Source: Clostridium sp. CAG:628
Lineage (GTDB): Bacteria; Bacillota_I; Bacilli_A; RF39; UBA660
DNA length: 64,000 bases
Direction: 5' to 3'
Assembly (NCBI GenBank): GCA_000438415.1
Contig: FR902233.1
Location: 4,843-68,842, forward strand
Positions 42,808 through 52,477 of this stretch are shown piece by piece. The translations under genes and the position numbers were made by a program. The notes beneath the pieces are model-generated. The model was not told the origin of the DNA. It was given only the letters and a program-made list of their open reading frames with translations, and did no database searches. The number at the start of each line of letters is the position of its first letter. The first letter of the stretch is position 1.

Positions 42808-43095
42808 TTATTTTTCCTCCTTAATAATTAAATGTCTTAGTATTTTTTCATCTATTAAAGCTTTTCTATCAAACTCTTTAACAGCCTTACTATCACACTC
42901 AACATTAAGTAAATGATAATATCCTCTTACTTGTTTCTTAATTTCATATGCTAATTTTTTTTGTCCTAAATCCTTGCTATTAATAATTTTAGCACCCATA
43001 TCTGTAAGAACCTTTTCAAAAGCTTTTACAGTATTCTTTTCATCTTCTTCAGAAACATCTGCTTTTACAATGAACATTATTTCATACTTATTCAT
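42808..43095 (-). CDS. rpsF: 30S ribosomal protein S6
   Basis: The 95-residue S6 begins MNKYEIMFIVKADVSEED, has KKLAYEIKKQVRGYYHLLNVE, and ends ILRHLIIKEEK. It is first in the rpsF-ssb-rpsR operon and lies behind a leader that can mask its ribosome-binding site. Confidence 0.98.
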   Translation of the reverse strand: MNKYEIMFIVKADVSEEDEKNTVKAFEKVLTDMGAKIINSKDLGQKKLAYEIKKQVRGYYHLLNVECDSKAVKEFDRKALIDEKILRHLIIKEEK

Positions 43096-43102
43096 TATTT
43101 CA

Positions 43103-43141
43103 CCTCCTTATGGTCTATTGGCTTCACTTGAAGCAAGGAAG
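43103..43141 (-). promoter_or_regulatory. rpsF leader, probable S6-S18 autoregulatory element
   Basis: On the minus strand CTTCCTT (43135-43141) is complementary to AAGGAGG (43103-43109), the ribosome-binding site of rpsF. Between them lies the hairpin GCTTCA/TGAAGC and CAATAGACCAT. Sequestration of the ribosome-binding site by an upstream stem fits known S6:S18 autoregulation. Confidence 0.6.
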
Positions 43142-43233
43142 ATTTCTCTTCTCGAAAGTATTTTACCACAATAACACAACTTTGTCCACATAAATTTTAC
43201 CATTCACAAAAAAAGCAAGCATATATTGCTCAC

Positions 43234-43887
43234 TTATTCACATTCTTTAATAGCTTTAAGTTCATCATAATAAAGAATATTAGATACCATAAAATATGGA
43301 TAAACAAATATAATTGGAATAACAAATAAACATAACAATGCCCATCCTAAGAAAGATAACATAAATACAAAATAATCCCATTTATAACCTTTTATTAAAT
43401 TTCTACTATAACCAAGTATTGTTAAAGCATCTTCATCATCATGATCAACATACCAATACAAACTAAAATTATACATAAATGCAAATACAAATCCAGGAAT
43501 AATAAATAAAATTAATCCTACACCAATTATTAAGCTCATTAATATTTGAATAAGATATATCTTAAACATACTATACCCATAATACCTAAATATATCACTT
43601 ACCTTAAATTCTTTACCTCTAACAACACATATACTGTAATATATAACACCAACATTTAAAGGAACAAATAATAAATTAAAACCTATATTAACAATACTTG
43701 TACTAACACTATCTAAGTTAGAATATTGAATTAATATATTAGTAAGTAAATCAAGTATAAAAAGTAATGCTAACCCTTTCCATAAAATACTTAACTTCTC
43801 ACTAACTATCTTCTTAGCTTCATTCTTTAATTCCACTCTACTAATATAACCATTAGAAGTAAATCTAGTTTTACTTATCTTTTTCAT
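43234..43887 (-). CDS. DUF975 family membrane protein
   Basis: The 217-residue protein has about five membrane helices and typical DUF975 features: IVSEKLSILWKGLALLF, GVGLILFIIPGFVFAFMY, the YWYVDHDDEDALTILGYSRN segment after helix 3 and YKWDYFVFMLSFLGWALL. The function is unknown. It sits 9 bp after ychF on the same strand, so it is probably co-transcribed. Confidence 0.85.
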   Translation of the reverse strand: MKKISKTRFTSNGYISRVELKNEAKKIVSEKLSILWKGLALLFILDLLTNILIQYSNLDSVSTSIVNIGFNLLFVPLNVGVIYYSICVVRGKEFKVSDIFRYYGYSMFKIYLIQILMSLIIGVGLILFIIPGFVFAFMYNFSLYWYVDHDDEDALTILGYSRNLIKGYKWDYFVFMLSFLGWALLCLFVIPIIFVYPYFMVSNILYYDELKAIKECE

Positions 43888-43895
43888 ATCTTCTC

Positions 43896-44996
43896 CTACA
43901 CATTAAATCTAAAATAACAAATATCTCCATCTTGCATAACATACTCTTTACCTTCAAGTCTAGCCTTACCAGCTTCTTTTACTTTAAGTTCACTTCCATA
44001 ACTAATTAAATCATCATAACTCATTACTTCAGCCTTAATAAATCCTCTTTCAAAATCACTATGTATAATGCCTGCACACTCTGGAGCCTTCATACCTTTT
44101 TTAAAAGTCCATGCTCTTACTTCATCAGTACCTACAGTAAAAAATGTAGCAAGTCCTAGTATATCATAAGTAACTCTAATTAACTTATCAAGTCCACTTT
44201 CAGGTATTCCAAGCTCACTTAAAAACACCTTTTTTTCTGAATCTTCTAACTCAACTAATTCACTCTCTATCTTAGCACACATAAGTATAGCAAGTGACCC
44301 ATCATTCTTGGCATAATCCTCTACTTCTTTAATAAAAGGATTATCATTATTAACTAAATCAACTTCATCAACATTAGCCAAGTAAATCATAGGTTTCAAA
44401 GTAATAAAATTAAATACTTTTAAAATATCTAACTCATCTTCATCAAAATTAGCATGTCTTAATACTTCACCACTTTCTAGTATACCCTTACACTTTTCCA
44501 TTATCTCTACTTCTTTCAAAGCATCTTTATCTCTACTAGTCATAGCCTTCTTTTTAATTTTATCTAATCTATTATTAACTATCTCTAAATCACTAATAGC
44601 AAGTTCCAAATTAATAGTCTCTATATCCCTTATAGGATTAACACTTCCATCAACATGTATAACATCTTTATCTCTAAAACATCTTACAACATGTATAACA
44701 GCATCAACTTCTCTTATATGAGATAAAAACTTATTCCCAAGACCTTCTCCCTTACTAGCCCCTTTAACAAGTCCAGCAATATCAGTAAACTCATACTGAG
44801 CACTTATACATCTACTAGGCATATACATATTTTCAAGTACTCCTAGTCTAGTATCAGGAACACTTACAGTTCCCAAATTAGGATCTATTGTTGCAAAAGG
44901 ATAATTAGCAGCTAAAATATTCTTCTTAGTAATAGCATTAAACAAAGTACTCTTCCCAACATTAGGCATTCCTATAATTCCTGCTTTCAAAGCCAT
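43896..44996 (-). CDS. ychF: YchF/OLA1-type GTPase (ATPase)
   Basis: The 366-residue P-loop protein has GIIGMPNVGKSTLFNAIT (G1), the DIAGLVKGASKGEGLGNKF switch region and PMIYLANVDEVD. The family NKxD is replaced by NVDE, as is usual for YchF, which prefers ATP. A TGS domain lies near the C-terminus (VRAWTFKKGMKAPECAGIIH). It binds ribosomes. The gene lies between parAB and rpsF as in Bacillus. ATG 44996 with AGGAGG at 8-nt spacing is the start. Confidence 0.97.
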   Translation of the reverse strand: MALKAGIIGMPNVGKSTLFNAITKKNILAANYPFATIDPNLGTVSVPDTRLGVLENMYMPSRCISAQYEFTDIAGLVKGASKGEGLGNKFLSHIREVDAVIHVVRCFRDKDVIHVDGSVNPIRDIETINLELAISDLEIVNNRLDKIKKKAMTSRDKDALKEVEIMEKCKGILESGEVLRHANFDEDELDILKVFNFITLKPMIYLANVDEVDLVNNDNPFIKEVEDYAKNDGSLAILMCAKIESELVELEDSEKKVFLSELGIPESGLDKLIRVTYDILGLATFFTVGTDEVRAWTFKKGMKAPECAGIIHSDFERGFIKAEVMSYDDLISYGSELKVKEAGKARLEGKEYVMQDGDICYFRFNV

Positions 44997-45013
44997 TTTC
45001 AAAACCTCCTAAA

Positions 45014-46540
45014 CTAATAAGTTAATATAGGTGAACTACCTATTCCCATAGGTAACCCAGTTATATAAAAACCAAGCAATAATATAGTCCACATAACTAA
45101 CATAACTATTCCATAACTTTTCATATATTTAATAGAACCAAATACACTAACTTTATTACTCTTATCATACTTACTTAAAAATGCTAAATAAATTACATAA
45201 AAAGTAGTTAAAGGAGTAAATGCCATAGATAAACTAGATCCTACCATATATATTGTTTGACCAAATTCAGGACTAATACTAGCATTCATTAATGTAGGAA
45301 CTACACTTCCACTCATAATTTCCCATTTACTTAATAGTCCTGTATAAAATAATCCACAAACAATTACTATAACAAATAATAATAAAACAAGACCCACTCC
45401 ACTAAAATTAAAACTATTAATAAGACTAGTTAACCATGAAACTAACACAAGCCCTATATTACTCTTATCAAAAGCATTAATAAACAAGCTAGCCACAAAT
45501 ATTAAAACTAATATATTACCAATACCATCTAAACTATAACTTAAACATTCGCTTATTTCTTTATCATTTTTAACAGTCTTAGCAACACTTGCATAACTAA
45601 ATCCGGCTATAATAAATAAGAATGTTAATATAAATACAAACCCTTGATTAAACAAAGAATTAGCACCAAATAATTTATCTATATAATATGTACCATTTGA
45701 ATCTAATAGCCCTCCACTAAAAGGTAAACCAGGTATAATCATATATACTATAAGTACTATATATAAAATAGAAGCACCTATACTAATAACTAAACCTCTT
45801 AACTCTCTTTTAGTAAAACTAACATTATCTAAAGTCTCTACTTCATCAAATTCATATTTACCTAAACTAGGCATTATTGTTTTCTCAGTAACTCTAGTTA
45901 ACAATGTAGAACCAATTACTAAAGCAATTAACATAATAAATAATTGAAAGAAAATACCTATACTATAAGATTTATCAATTACCTTAGCACTATTAATAGT
46001 TAAACTAAGTAAACTACTATCTAAATTTGTTAAAAATACATTTATTCCATATCCAAAACAAATACCAGCAAAAGAAGCAATAATACCACCTAAAGGATTT
46101 CTATGACCATATTTAAATAACAAAGCCCCTATTGGTAATAAAAACACAAAACCAATATCACCAAATAAACTAGATATTATACTAAGTAAAATTAATACAT
46201 AAGTAATACTATTCTTTCTAAAACTTTGAGTAATCAAAGTAAAGAAAGTTCTAGCAAACCCAGTCTTTTCTATTACACCAATACCAATTAATATAATTAT
46301 CAAGTTTCCTAAAGGTGCAAAATTAACAAAATTATAAACAGTATTAGAAAGCAAATATTTTACACCTTCTAAACTAAGTAAATTTTCTACTTGTACAACA
46401 TTATTTTGTAATGTATTAGTATAAGAATTAACTGTACTATATTCAGCCTGTAAATCAAATAAGGAAAAAACAAAACTAAGTAATATAACAACAAAAGTTA
46501 ATAAAATAAATACAAACACTGGATACTTCTTATTTTTCAT
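45014..46540 (-). CDS. AbgT family transporter
   Basis: The 508-residue protein has about 13 membrane helices and family features: APLGNLIIILIGIGVIEKTG, RNPLGGIIASFAGICFGYGI and SPEFGQTIYMVGSSLSMAFT. AbgT proteins import p-aminobenzoyl-glutamate or export sulfonamides, usually with a proton or sodium gradient. The start overlaps the end of the DUF951 gene by 11 bp, which shows translational coupling. Confidence 0.88.
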   Translation of the reverse strand: MKNKKYPVFVFILLTFVVILLSFVFSLFDLQAEYSTVNSYTNTLQNNVVQVENLLSLEGVKYLLSNTVYNFVNFAPLGNLIIILIGIGVIEKTGFARTFFTLITQSFRKNSITYVLILLSIISSLFGDIGFVFLLPIGALLFKYGHRNPLGGIIASFAGICFGYGINVFLTNLDSSLLSLTINSAKVIDKSYSIGIFFQLFIMLIALVIGSTLLTRVTEKTIMPSLGKYEFDEVETLDNVSFTKRELRGLVISIGASILYIVLIVYMIIPGLPFSGGLLDSNGTYYIDKLFGANSLFNQGFVFILTFLFIIAGFSYASVAKTVKNDKEISECLSYSLDGIGNILVLIFVASLFINAFDKSNIGLVLVSWLTSLINSFNFSGVGLVLLLFVIVIVCGLFYTGLLSKWEIMSGSVVPTLMNASISPEFGQTIYMVGSSLSMAFTPLTTFYVIYLAFLSKYDKSNKVSVFGSIKYMKSYGIVMLVMWTILLLGFYITGLPMGIGSSPILTY

Positions 46541-46715
46541 TTTCCACCACTTTCTTTAGTTTCTTTTCAAACTCTATTCTATCCATCATAATAGTTCTTC
46601 CACACTTAGTACATTTAAGTTTTAAATCAACTCCTAGTCTCAAAATCTCCCATAAGTTTTCTCCACAAGGATGACCTTTTTTCATAATAACTATACTACC
46701 TATTCCATATTTCAT
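46530..46715 (-). CDS. DUF951 family protein
   Basis: The 61-residue protein fits DUF951: GIGSIVIMKKGHPCG, then LRLGVDLKLKCTKCGRTIMM. The CxxC and an upstream cysteine may bind zinc. It is typically found next to parB and ychF. It lies 7 bp after parB and overlaps the AbgT gene. Confidence 0.92.
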   Translation of the reverse strand: MKYGIGSIVIMKKGHPCGENLWEILRLGVDLKLKCTKCGRTIMMDRIEFEKKLKKVVENEK

Positions 46716-46722
46716 AATACAC

Positions 46723-47607
46723 CTAATGATTAATATCTATATTTAAAATATCTAATATTCTTTCTAAATCTTTATCACTATCAAAAGGAATAACTACTTT
46801 ATTATTACTAATCTTAACAAGAGTACCAATTTTCTCTCTCATAAAACTTTGTATATTAGAATATTGATTAGCATACACTTCATGTTTCTTAATAGGAGTT
46901 TTCTTAGGCATATCTTTATTATTAATAATATCCTCAGTTTCTCTAACACTCAACTTCTTATCACTTATTTCATGGGCTAAATTAACTATCTCTAAGTCAT
47001 TTTCTAATTTACTTAAACTTCTTGCATGTCCCATAGATATCTTATTTTCTAAAACCATATTTTGTACATCTTTAGGAAGTTTCAAAATACCTAAAATATT
47101 AGTTATATGACTTCTACTCTTACCCACTTTCTTAGCAAGTTCTTCTTGAGTTAACCCCATATGTTCTATCATCTTTTTATATGCAAGTGCTTCTTCTATA
47201 GCATTTAAATCTTCTCTTTGAATATTCTCTAAAAGAGCAATACTCATCATCTCATCATCAGTTAAATCCCTAACAATTGCAGGAATTTCACTAAGTCCTG
47301 CTTTCTTAGCAGCCAAACTTCTTCTTTCACCAGCAACTATTTCATAACCCTTAATACTTTTTTTAACAATAATTGGTTCAAAAACACCATATTCTTTAAT
47401 ACTACTAGCAAGTTCATTAAGACCCTCTGGGTCAAAAACTTTTCGAGGTTGATAAGGATTACTTCTTAATTCATCTAACCTAATATTCTTAATATCACTC
47501 TTAGATGCATTTTCAACTACATTCTTTTCAAATTCATCAATACTAAATGTATCGACATTAAATAATTGTTCCAGCCCCTTCCCTAGAGCTTTTCTCTTCG
47601 TTTCCAT
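46723..47607 (-). CDS. parB: chromosome-partitioning protein ParB (Spo0J-like)
   Basis: The 294-residue protein has KALGKGLEQL at the start, the CTPase/ParB box NPYQPRKVF and AGERRSLAAKKAG, IALLENIQREDLNAIEEA, and a helix-turn-helix (LTQEELAKKVGKSRSHITNIL) that binds parS. It loads at parS near the origin and works with ParA. The ATG at 47607 lies inside the end of parA (50-bp overlap). Confidence 0.97.
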   Translation of the reverse strand: METKRKALGKGLEQLFNVDTFSIDEFEKNVVENASKSDIKNIRLDELRSNPYQPRKVFDPEGLNELASSIKEYGVFEPIIVKKSIKGYEIVAGERRSLAAKKAGLSEIPAIVRDLTDDEMMSIALLENIQREDLNAIEEALAYKKMIEHMGLTQEELAKKVGKSRSHITNILGILKLPKDVQNMVLENKISMGHARSLSKLENDLEIVNLAHEISDKKLSVRETEDIINNKDMPKKTPIKKHEVYANQYSNIQSFMREKIGTLVKISNNKVVIPFDSDKDLERILDILNIDINH

Positions 47608-48382
47608 TTCTCTCAATCACTTCCTTCGCTAAATTAATATATGCAAGAGCCCCTCTACATTTAGGATCATATTCAAGTATAGGTTTCCCATGACTTGGCG
47701 CTTCAACAAGCCTAACAAGTCTAGGAATTATTGTATTGAATACTTTCTCCTTAAAGAACTTTCTTACATCTTCAACTACTTCAAGTCCAACCAAAGTTCT
47801 ACCATCTAACATAGTTAGTAAAACACCCTCTATATCTAATTTAGGATTTATTTTACTTTGAGTAAGTAAAATAGTATTTAATAGTTGAGTAACACCTTCA
47901 AGTGAATAATATTCACATTGTACAGGTATTAACACACTATCACTAGCAGCAAGAGCATTAGTAGTAAGCACTCCAAGCGCTGGAGGACAATCAATTAAAA
48001 TATAGTCATACCTGTCTCTAATTAAATCAATTTGCATTTTTAATTGATCTCCTATAACAAAATTACTCTCCTTACTAGCAGTTTGAATTAACTCTATTTC
48101 AGCTCCACTTAAATAAATCATAGATGGAATAATAGATAAATTCTTAAATTTAGTTTTAATAATAGCATCTCTAATATCACAACTATGTGTTATAACATCA
48201 TATATACTTTTACTAATATCTGCTTTATTTAGACCTAGCCCAGTAGTACTATTACTCTGTGGGTCTAAATCTATTAATAAAACTTTTTTACCCAAGTGTC
48301 CTAAAGCACTAGATAAATTTATACTTGTTGTTGTTTTGCCTACCCCACCTTTTTGATTTACAAGTGATATAACCTTTCCCAT
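47558..48382 (-). CDS. parA: chromosome-partitioning ATPase ParA (Soj-like)
   Basis: The 274-residue ATPase has the deviant Walker A KGGVGKTTTSINL, LLIDLDPQSNSTTGLG and DYILIDCPPALGVLT. It moves or signals through ParB-parS near the origin. The C-terminal tail EEKSSREGAGTII overlaps parB and is longer than in Bacillus Soj. GAGGTAG precedes the ATG. Confidence 0.97.
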   Translation of the reverse strand: MGKVISLVNQKGGVGKTTTSINLSSALGHLGKKVLLIDLDPQSNSTTGLGLNKADISKSIYDVITHSCDIRDAIIKTKFKNLSIIPSMIYLSGAEIELIQTASKESNFVIGDQLKMQIDLIRDRYDYILIDCPPALGVLTTNALAASDSVLIPVQCEYYSLEGVTQLLNTILLTQSKINPKLDIEGVLLTMLDGRTLVGLEVVEDVRKFFKEKVFNTIIPRLVRLVEAPSHGKPILEYDPKCRGALAYINLAKEVIERNGNEEKSSREGAGTII

Positions 48383-48595
48383 AATACTACCTCGCTATAC
48401 TTAATTTTAACACAAAAAGAATAAACTTAAAAGAGAATATTAAAAACTTTCAAAATTATTTTTAATAATCCCTCTCTTAATTATAAAACATAATTTTATA
48501 AATTGAAAAAATATTAATATATTCATTACTTGACCTATTCCTAAATCAATTAAATAATATTTATACTTTTTTCTGATTTAGTATTCTTACCAATA

Positions 48596-48626
48596 CAAAA
48601 AGTTGAGGATTTTACTCTTCAACTTT
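48596..48626 (-). terminator. terminator of ftsH
   Basis: AAAGTTGA/TCAACTTT with a partly paired loop and a TTTTTGT end on the minus strand, starting inside the last codons. Confidence 0.65.
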
Positions 48627-50492
48627 ATCTTTCTTTTTAGTTTTCTTACCTTCATTATATTCTCTAACAACTTCTTCAATTTCTTCTTTAGTAATTGTTT
48701 CTTTTTCATATAATGTCTTAGCTAACGCTTCAACTAATCCTTTATTCTTAGATAAAATATCTTTAGCGTTCTTATAACATTCATTTATAATCTTTCTAAT
48801 TTCTTTATCTATTTCTAAAGCAACAGTATCACTATAATTTTTATTACTATTTGTATAGTCTCTTCCTAAGAATACTTCTCCACTCTTATGTTCAAATTGT
48901 ACAGGTCCTAAATCACTCATACCATATTCAGTAACCATACTTCTTGCTATTTGAGTAGCCCTTTTAAAGTCGTCACTTGCACCTGTTGATATCTCACCAC
49001 AGAATAACTCTTCAGCAACTCTACCACCTAAATAACTTGTTATTCTTTGAAGTAACTCATCCTTAGTAGCAACTAAAGTTCTCTCTTCTTTAGGAAGCAT
49101 TTGAGTATAACCTCCAGCCATGCCTCTAGGAATAATTGTAATCTTATGAACTTCTTCACCATTAGGAAGTTCTATACCTAAAACAGCATGTCCACTTTCA
49201 TGATAAGCAACTATATTCTTTTCATAATCAGTTACTTTTCTACTAACCTTAGCAGGTCCCATAAGAACTCTGTCACTTGCTTCATCTATCTCATCCATTC
49301 CAATAGCATCTTTATTTCTTCTAACAGCAAGTAAAGCAGATTCATTAAGTAAATTCTCTAAATCAGCCCCACTATATCCAGGAGTCCTTTCAGCTATTCT
49401 CTTTAAGTTAACTCCTTCTTCAAAAGTTTTACCTTTAGCATGAACATTAAGTATTGCTTCTCTTTCTCTAACATCTGGTAAATTAACAGTAACTTGTCTA
49501 TCAAATCTACCTGGACGAAGAAGTGCAGGGTCAAGAACATCTGGTCTATTAGTCGCAGCGATAATTATAATACCTTCATTAGCACCAAAACCATCCATTT
49601 CAGTAAGTAGTTGATTTAAAGTTTGTTCTCTTTCATCATGTCCTCCACCTAAACCAGTTCCTCTTTGTCTTCCAACTGCATCTATTTCATCAATAAATAT
49701 TAAACATGGAGCACTTTGTTTAGCCTGTTTAAACATATCTCTTACACGACTTGCACCAACACCAACAAATAGCTCTACAAAGTCACTACCACTAATATAA
49801 TAGAATGGTACTTTAGCCTCTCCTGCTACTGCTTTTGCAAGTAATGTTTTACCTGTTCCAGGAGGACCTACCAAAAGAACACCCTTAGGAATTCTAGCCC
49901 CTAATTTTTGAAACTTCTTAGGATTCTTTAAGAAATCAATTAACTCTTTAACTTCTTCCTTCTCTTCATTAAGACCAGCAACATCCTTAAATGTAACCTT
50001 TCCTCCTTCTTGATTAAGTTTAGCCCTACTTCTTCCAAAATCTAAAGCTCCACCTTTACCATTACCCATCATGGCTTTAACTAAATAAATACTTAAACCA
50101 GTAATAAGTATAATAGGAATAAAATCAAATATAATTGCAATCCAACTAATACTACCAGAATCTTTATTTATTTTAACATCTAATTGTTGTTCATTACTAA
50201 TATCCAATATATTATCAATAACACTATCTGTAAAAGGAACAATAAGTTTAAAACTTTCATTCTTACTATATCCATCTAGTTTGCCACTAATATAATAAAC
50301 ACTTTCACTATTCTTAGGAGTAATTTCTAACTCCTTAACTTTTTCAGCCTTTAAATTAGTTATAAACTCATTATAATTAATATCATTTACTTTAACATTA
50401 TTCATATTAAAAACATAATAAATAACACTAACAATAACTAATAACATCAAATAAGGCACTAAATCTTTAAGTATATTCTTATTTTTTTTCAT
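48612..50492 (-). CDS. ftsH: ATP-dependent zinc metalloprotease FtsH
   Basis: The 626-residue protease has two N-terminal membrane helices around an outer domain. The AAA+ module carries [19 protein letters not shown] and the [11 protein letters not shown]. The zinc motif is HESGHAV, with an Asp ligand in [11 protein letters not shown]. It removes damaged membrane proteins and regulators. It lies 14 bp after tilS, as in the common tilS-ftsH order. Confidence 0.98.
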   Translation of the reverse strand: MKKNKNILKDLVPYLMLLVIVSVIYYVFNMNNVKVNDINYNEFITNLKAEKVKELEITPKNSESVYYISGKLDGYSKNESFKLIVPFTDSVIDNILDISNEQQLDVKINKDSGSISWIAIIFDFIPIILITGLSIYLVKAMMGNGKGGALDFGRSRAKLNQEGGKVTFKDVAGLNEEKEEVKELIDFLKNPKKFQKLGARIPKGVLLVGPPGTGKTLLAKAVAGEAKVPFYYISGSDFVELFVGVGASRVRDMFKQAKQSAPCLIFIDEIDAVGRQRGTGLGGGHDEREQTLNQLLTEMDGFGANEGIIIIAATNRPDVLDPALLRPGRFDRQVTVNLPDVREREAILNVHAKGKTFEEGVNLKRIAERTPGYSGADLENLLNESALLAVRRNKDAIGMDEIDEASDRVLMGPAKVSRKVTDYEKNIVAYHESGHAVLGIELPNGEEVHKITIIPRGMAGGYTQMLPKEERTLVATKDELLQRITSYLGGRVAEELFCGEISTGASDDFKRATQIARSMVTEYGMSDLGPVQFEHKSGEVFLGRDYTNSNKNYSDTVALEIDKEIRKIINECYKNAKDILSKNKGLVEALAKTLYEKETITKEEIEEVVREYNEGKKTKKKDKVEE

Positions 50493-50506
50493 AACACTCT
50501 TCCTTT

Positions 50507-51832
50507 CTAATAATACTTAAGTATTATATCACACTTTTTACTATTTTCCACATCAAATTTACTTTTTTTAAGTCCAGGTACCCAAACAATATTATTTTCA
50601 GCATCACATACTACTGGCCAAACCTGTCTATCCTTTGTAGAAATCTTATTATCAATAAATATATCATTAACTTTTTTATGACCATTCATACCTTTTACAA
50701 TCATCTTATCCCCATTTCTTCTAGTTCTAACAAAAAGAGGTAAAACTATATCACTACTACTAAGTCTAATAACATTATTACTATTATCATCGCTATCACT
50801 TACCCTAACAATATTTTTACCATTAGGTAAATTAACTAGTTCATTAATTTCAATTTCATAAACATCAACTTCTTCATCATCAAAATCAAAACTAACTTCA
50901 TCATAGCTTCTAATTACCTTAACATTATTAGGAAGATGTACTACACTATTAGATTTACCCCCATTAATTAAATTATAAATCAAATTAACATGAGTACTAG
51001 TAACAATAAACAAATCATCTCCATAAATTTTCTCTAATATATTATAAATAATCTTATTACCAAGTAAATAATCAAGTTCTTTAAATCTATTAATATCTAA
51101 CACCCCATCTTTAAAAACTTTATTAAATACTTCTTTAACCTCTTTATCAACATAATCATTATACATAAGTAATGTTTCACTAAACTTTAAAAACTTTTCA
51201 TTTACTAAATGATCTTCTTCTTTCAAAAAAGGCAAGACATATTTTCTATATCTATTTCTAGTATGATCATCTTCCATATTAGTTTTATCTATATAAAACT
51301 TAACATTATTAACATTACAATAATTAATCAAATCCTCTTTAGTAACACTTATAAATGGCCTAATAATCTTATAATCATCTCTATTAATCACCTTACTAAA
51401 TCCACTATAACCTTTTAAAGTAGAACCTCTAACAATTCTCATAAGTATAGTTTCAATAAGATCATCCCCATGATGTGCAGTCATTAAATACTTTGCATTA
51501 TATTCATTTACTACCTTATCAAAAAAATTATATCTAACAGTTCTAGCCTCATTTTCAAAGTTATCATCTCCCCAAGATTTAACACTCAACCCTTCAAAAA
51601 TAACTCCTACTTTATTAGCATACTCTTTTACATACTCTTCCTCTATTTTACTCTCTAATCTAACATTATGATTAACATGAGCTACTACTAAAACTAAATC
51701 TAACTCTTCCTTAAGCTTCAACATAATACTAAGTAGTGCCATTGAATCAGGTCCACCACTAATACCAAGTACAATAGTATCTCTATACCTAATTCCACTT
51801 TCGTTAATCAAATATTGATAAACTTTATCCAT
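50507..51832 (-). CDS. tilS: tRNA(Ile)-lysidine synthase
   Basis: The 441-residue enzyme has the PP-loop LGISGGPDSMALL, VAHVNHNVR and MTAHHGDDLIET. C-terminal domains contain TRRNGDKM and KKVNDIFIDNKIS. It converts the C34 of tRNA-Ile(CAU) to lysidine, which is essential for reading AUA codons, frequent here. The start overlaps the upstream stop (TAATG). Confidence 0.97.
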   Translation of the reverse strand: MDKVYQYLINESGIRYRDTIVLGISGGPDSMALLSIMLKLKEELDLVLVVAHVNHNVRLESKIEEEYVKEYANKVGVIFEGLSVKSWGDDNFENEARTVRYNFFDKVVNEYNAKYLMTAHHGDDLIETILMRIVRGSTLKGYSGFSKVINRDDYKIIRPFISVTKEDLINYCNVNNVKFYIDKTNMEDDHTRNRYRKYVLPFLKEEDHLVNEKFLKFSETLLMYNDYVDKEVKEVFNKVFKDGVLDINRFKELDYLLGNKIIYNILEKIYGDDLFIVTSTHVNLIYNLINGGKSNSVVHLPNNVKVIRSYDEVSFDFDDEEVDVYEIEINELVNLPNGKNIVRVSDSDDNSNNVIRLSSSDIVLPLFVRTRRNGDKMIVKGMNGHKKVNDIFIDNKISTKDRQVWPVVCDAENNIVWVPGLKKSKFDVENSKKCDIILKYY

Positions 51833-52473
51833 TATTCCTCCCCTGTTTTCTTTACAATATATAGTTTATTATTATCCTTAATTAAATAAAATATTCCTTC
51901 TTTATCATAACCCATATCACTTACATATTCCCAAGTAGCACTAACTTTATAAGCATCATATTCTTTATCTTTATAAGTATAACTTGTTTCGACTACTTCA
52001 CTTATATTAACACTTTTAACAGTAGGTAACTCTTGTTTCCTATCTCCATATATATTATTCTCTACATGATTATACATAGTATCCCCAGCATGCATCTTAA
52101 AATTTTCTACCATATCTGTTGGAATAAACTCAACTCCACCTATATCACTACTTGTAATCTTATTACTTAAAGTATAAAAATCAACCACATAAAGCATAAC
52201 TAATTCTTTAGCATAATCTTCATAATTAATATGATCTTCATTTAAAGTAACTTTAAGTTTATTAAAATACTCTTTATATAAATCACTATCTAAGTCATCT
52301 AAAGTATATCCATACATCTCTAAACTATCTAGGTTCTTCTTACTAACTACACTTTTATTTTTCCCCAAAATAAACTCTTTAGTAAAAACAATTCCCATTA
52401 TTAAAATAACAATAAATATCAAACTAAACATAATTGCATAAAATAACCTATTCTTATTTAAAACCTTTTTCAT
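51832..52473 (-). CDS. membrane-anchored hypothetical protein
   Basis: The 213-residue protein has one N-terminal membrane helix (AIMFSLIFIVILIMGIVF) and an extracytoplasmic domain of mixed alpha/beta type (YEDYAKELVMLYVVDFYTL, SATWEYVSDMGYDKEGIFYL). The latter resembles a small NTF2-like fold, but I am not sure. It is translationally coupled to tilS (TAATG) and follows the LtaS-like gene by 4 bp. Confidence 0.7.
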   Translation of the reverse strand: MKKVLNKNRLFYAIMFSLIFIVILIMGIVFTKEFILGKNKSVVSKKNLDSLEMYGYTLDDLDSDLYKEYFNKLKVTLNEDHINYEDYAKELVMLYVVDFYTLSNKITSSDIGGVEFIPTDMVENFKMHAGDTMYNHVENNIYGDRKQELPTVKSVNISEVVETSYTYKDKEYDAYKVSATWEYVSDMGYDKEGIFYLIKDNNKLYIVKKTGEE

Positions 52474-52477
52474 AAAT

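Noticed and set aside
48541..48590. Inverted repeat CTAAATCA/TGATTTAG between parA and ftsH
   Set aside because: The arms are separated by about 25 bp of AT-rich DNA and do not fit a promoter or terminator; chance is likely at this base composition.
46723..48611. parS site near parAB
   Set aside because: No sequence close to the 16-bp palindromic consensus was found by eye in parAB or the 229-bp gap upstream.
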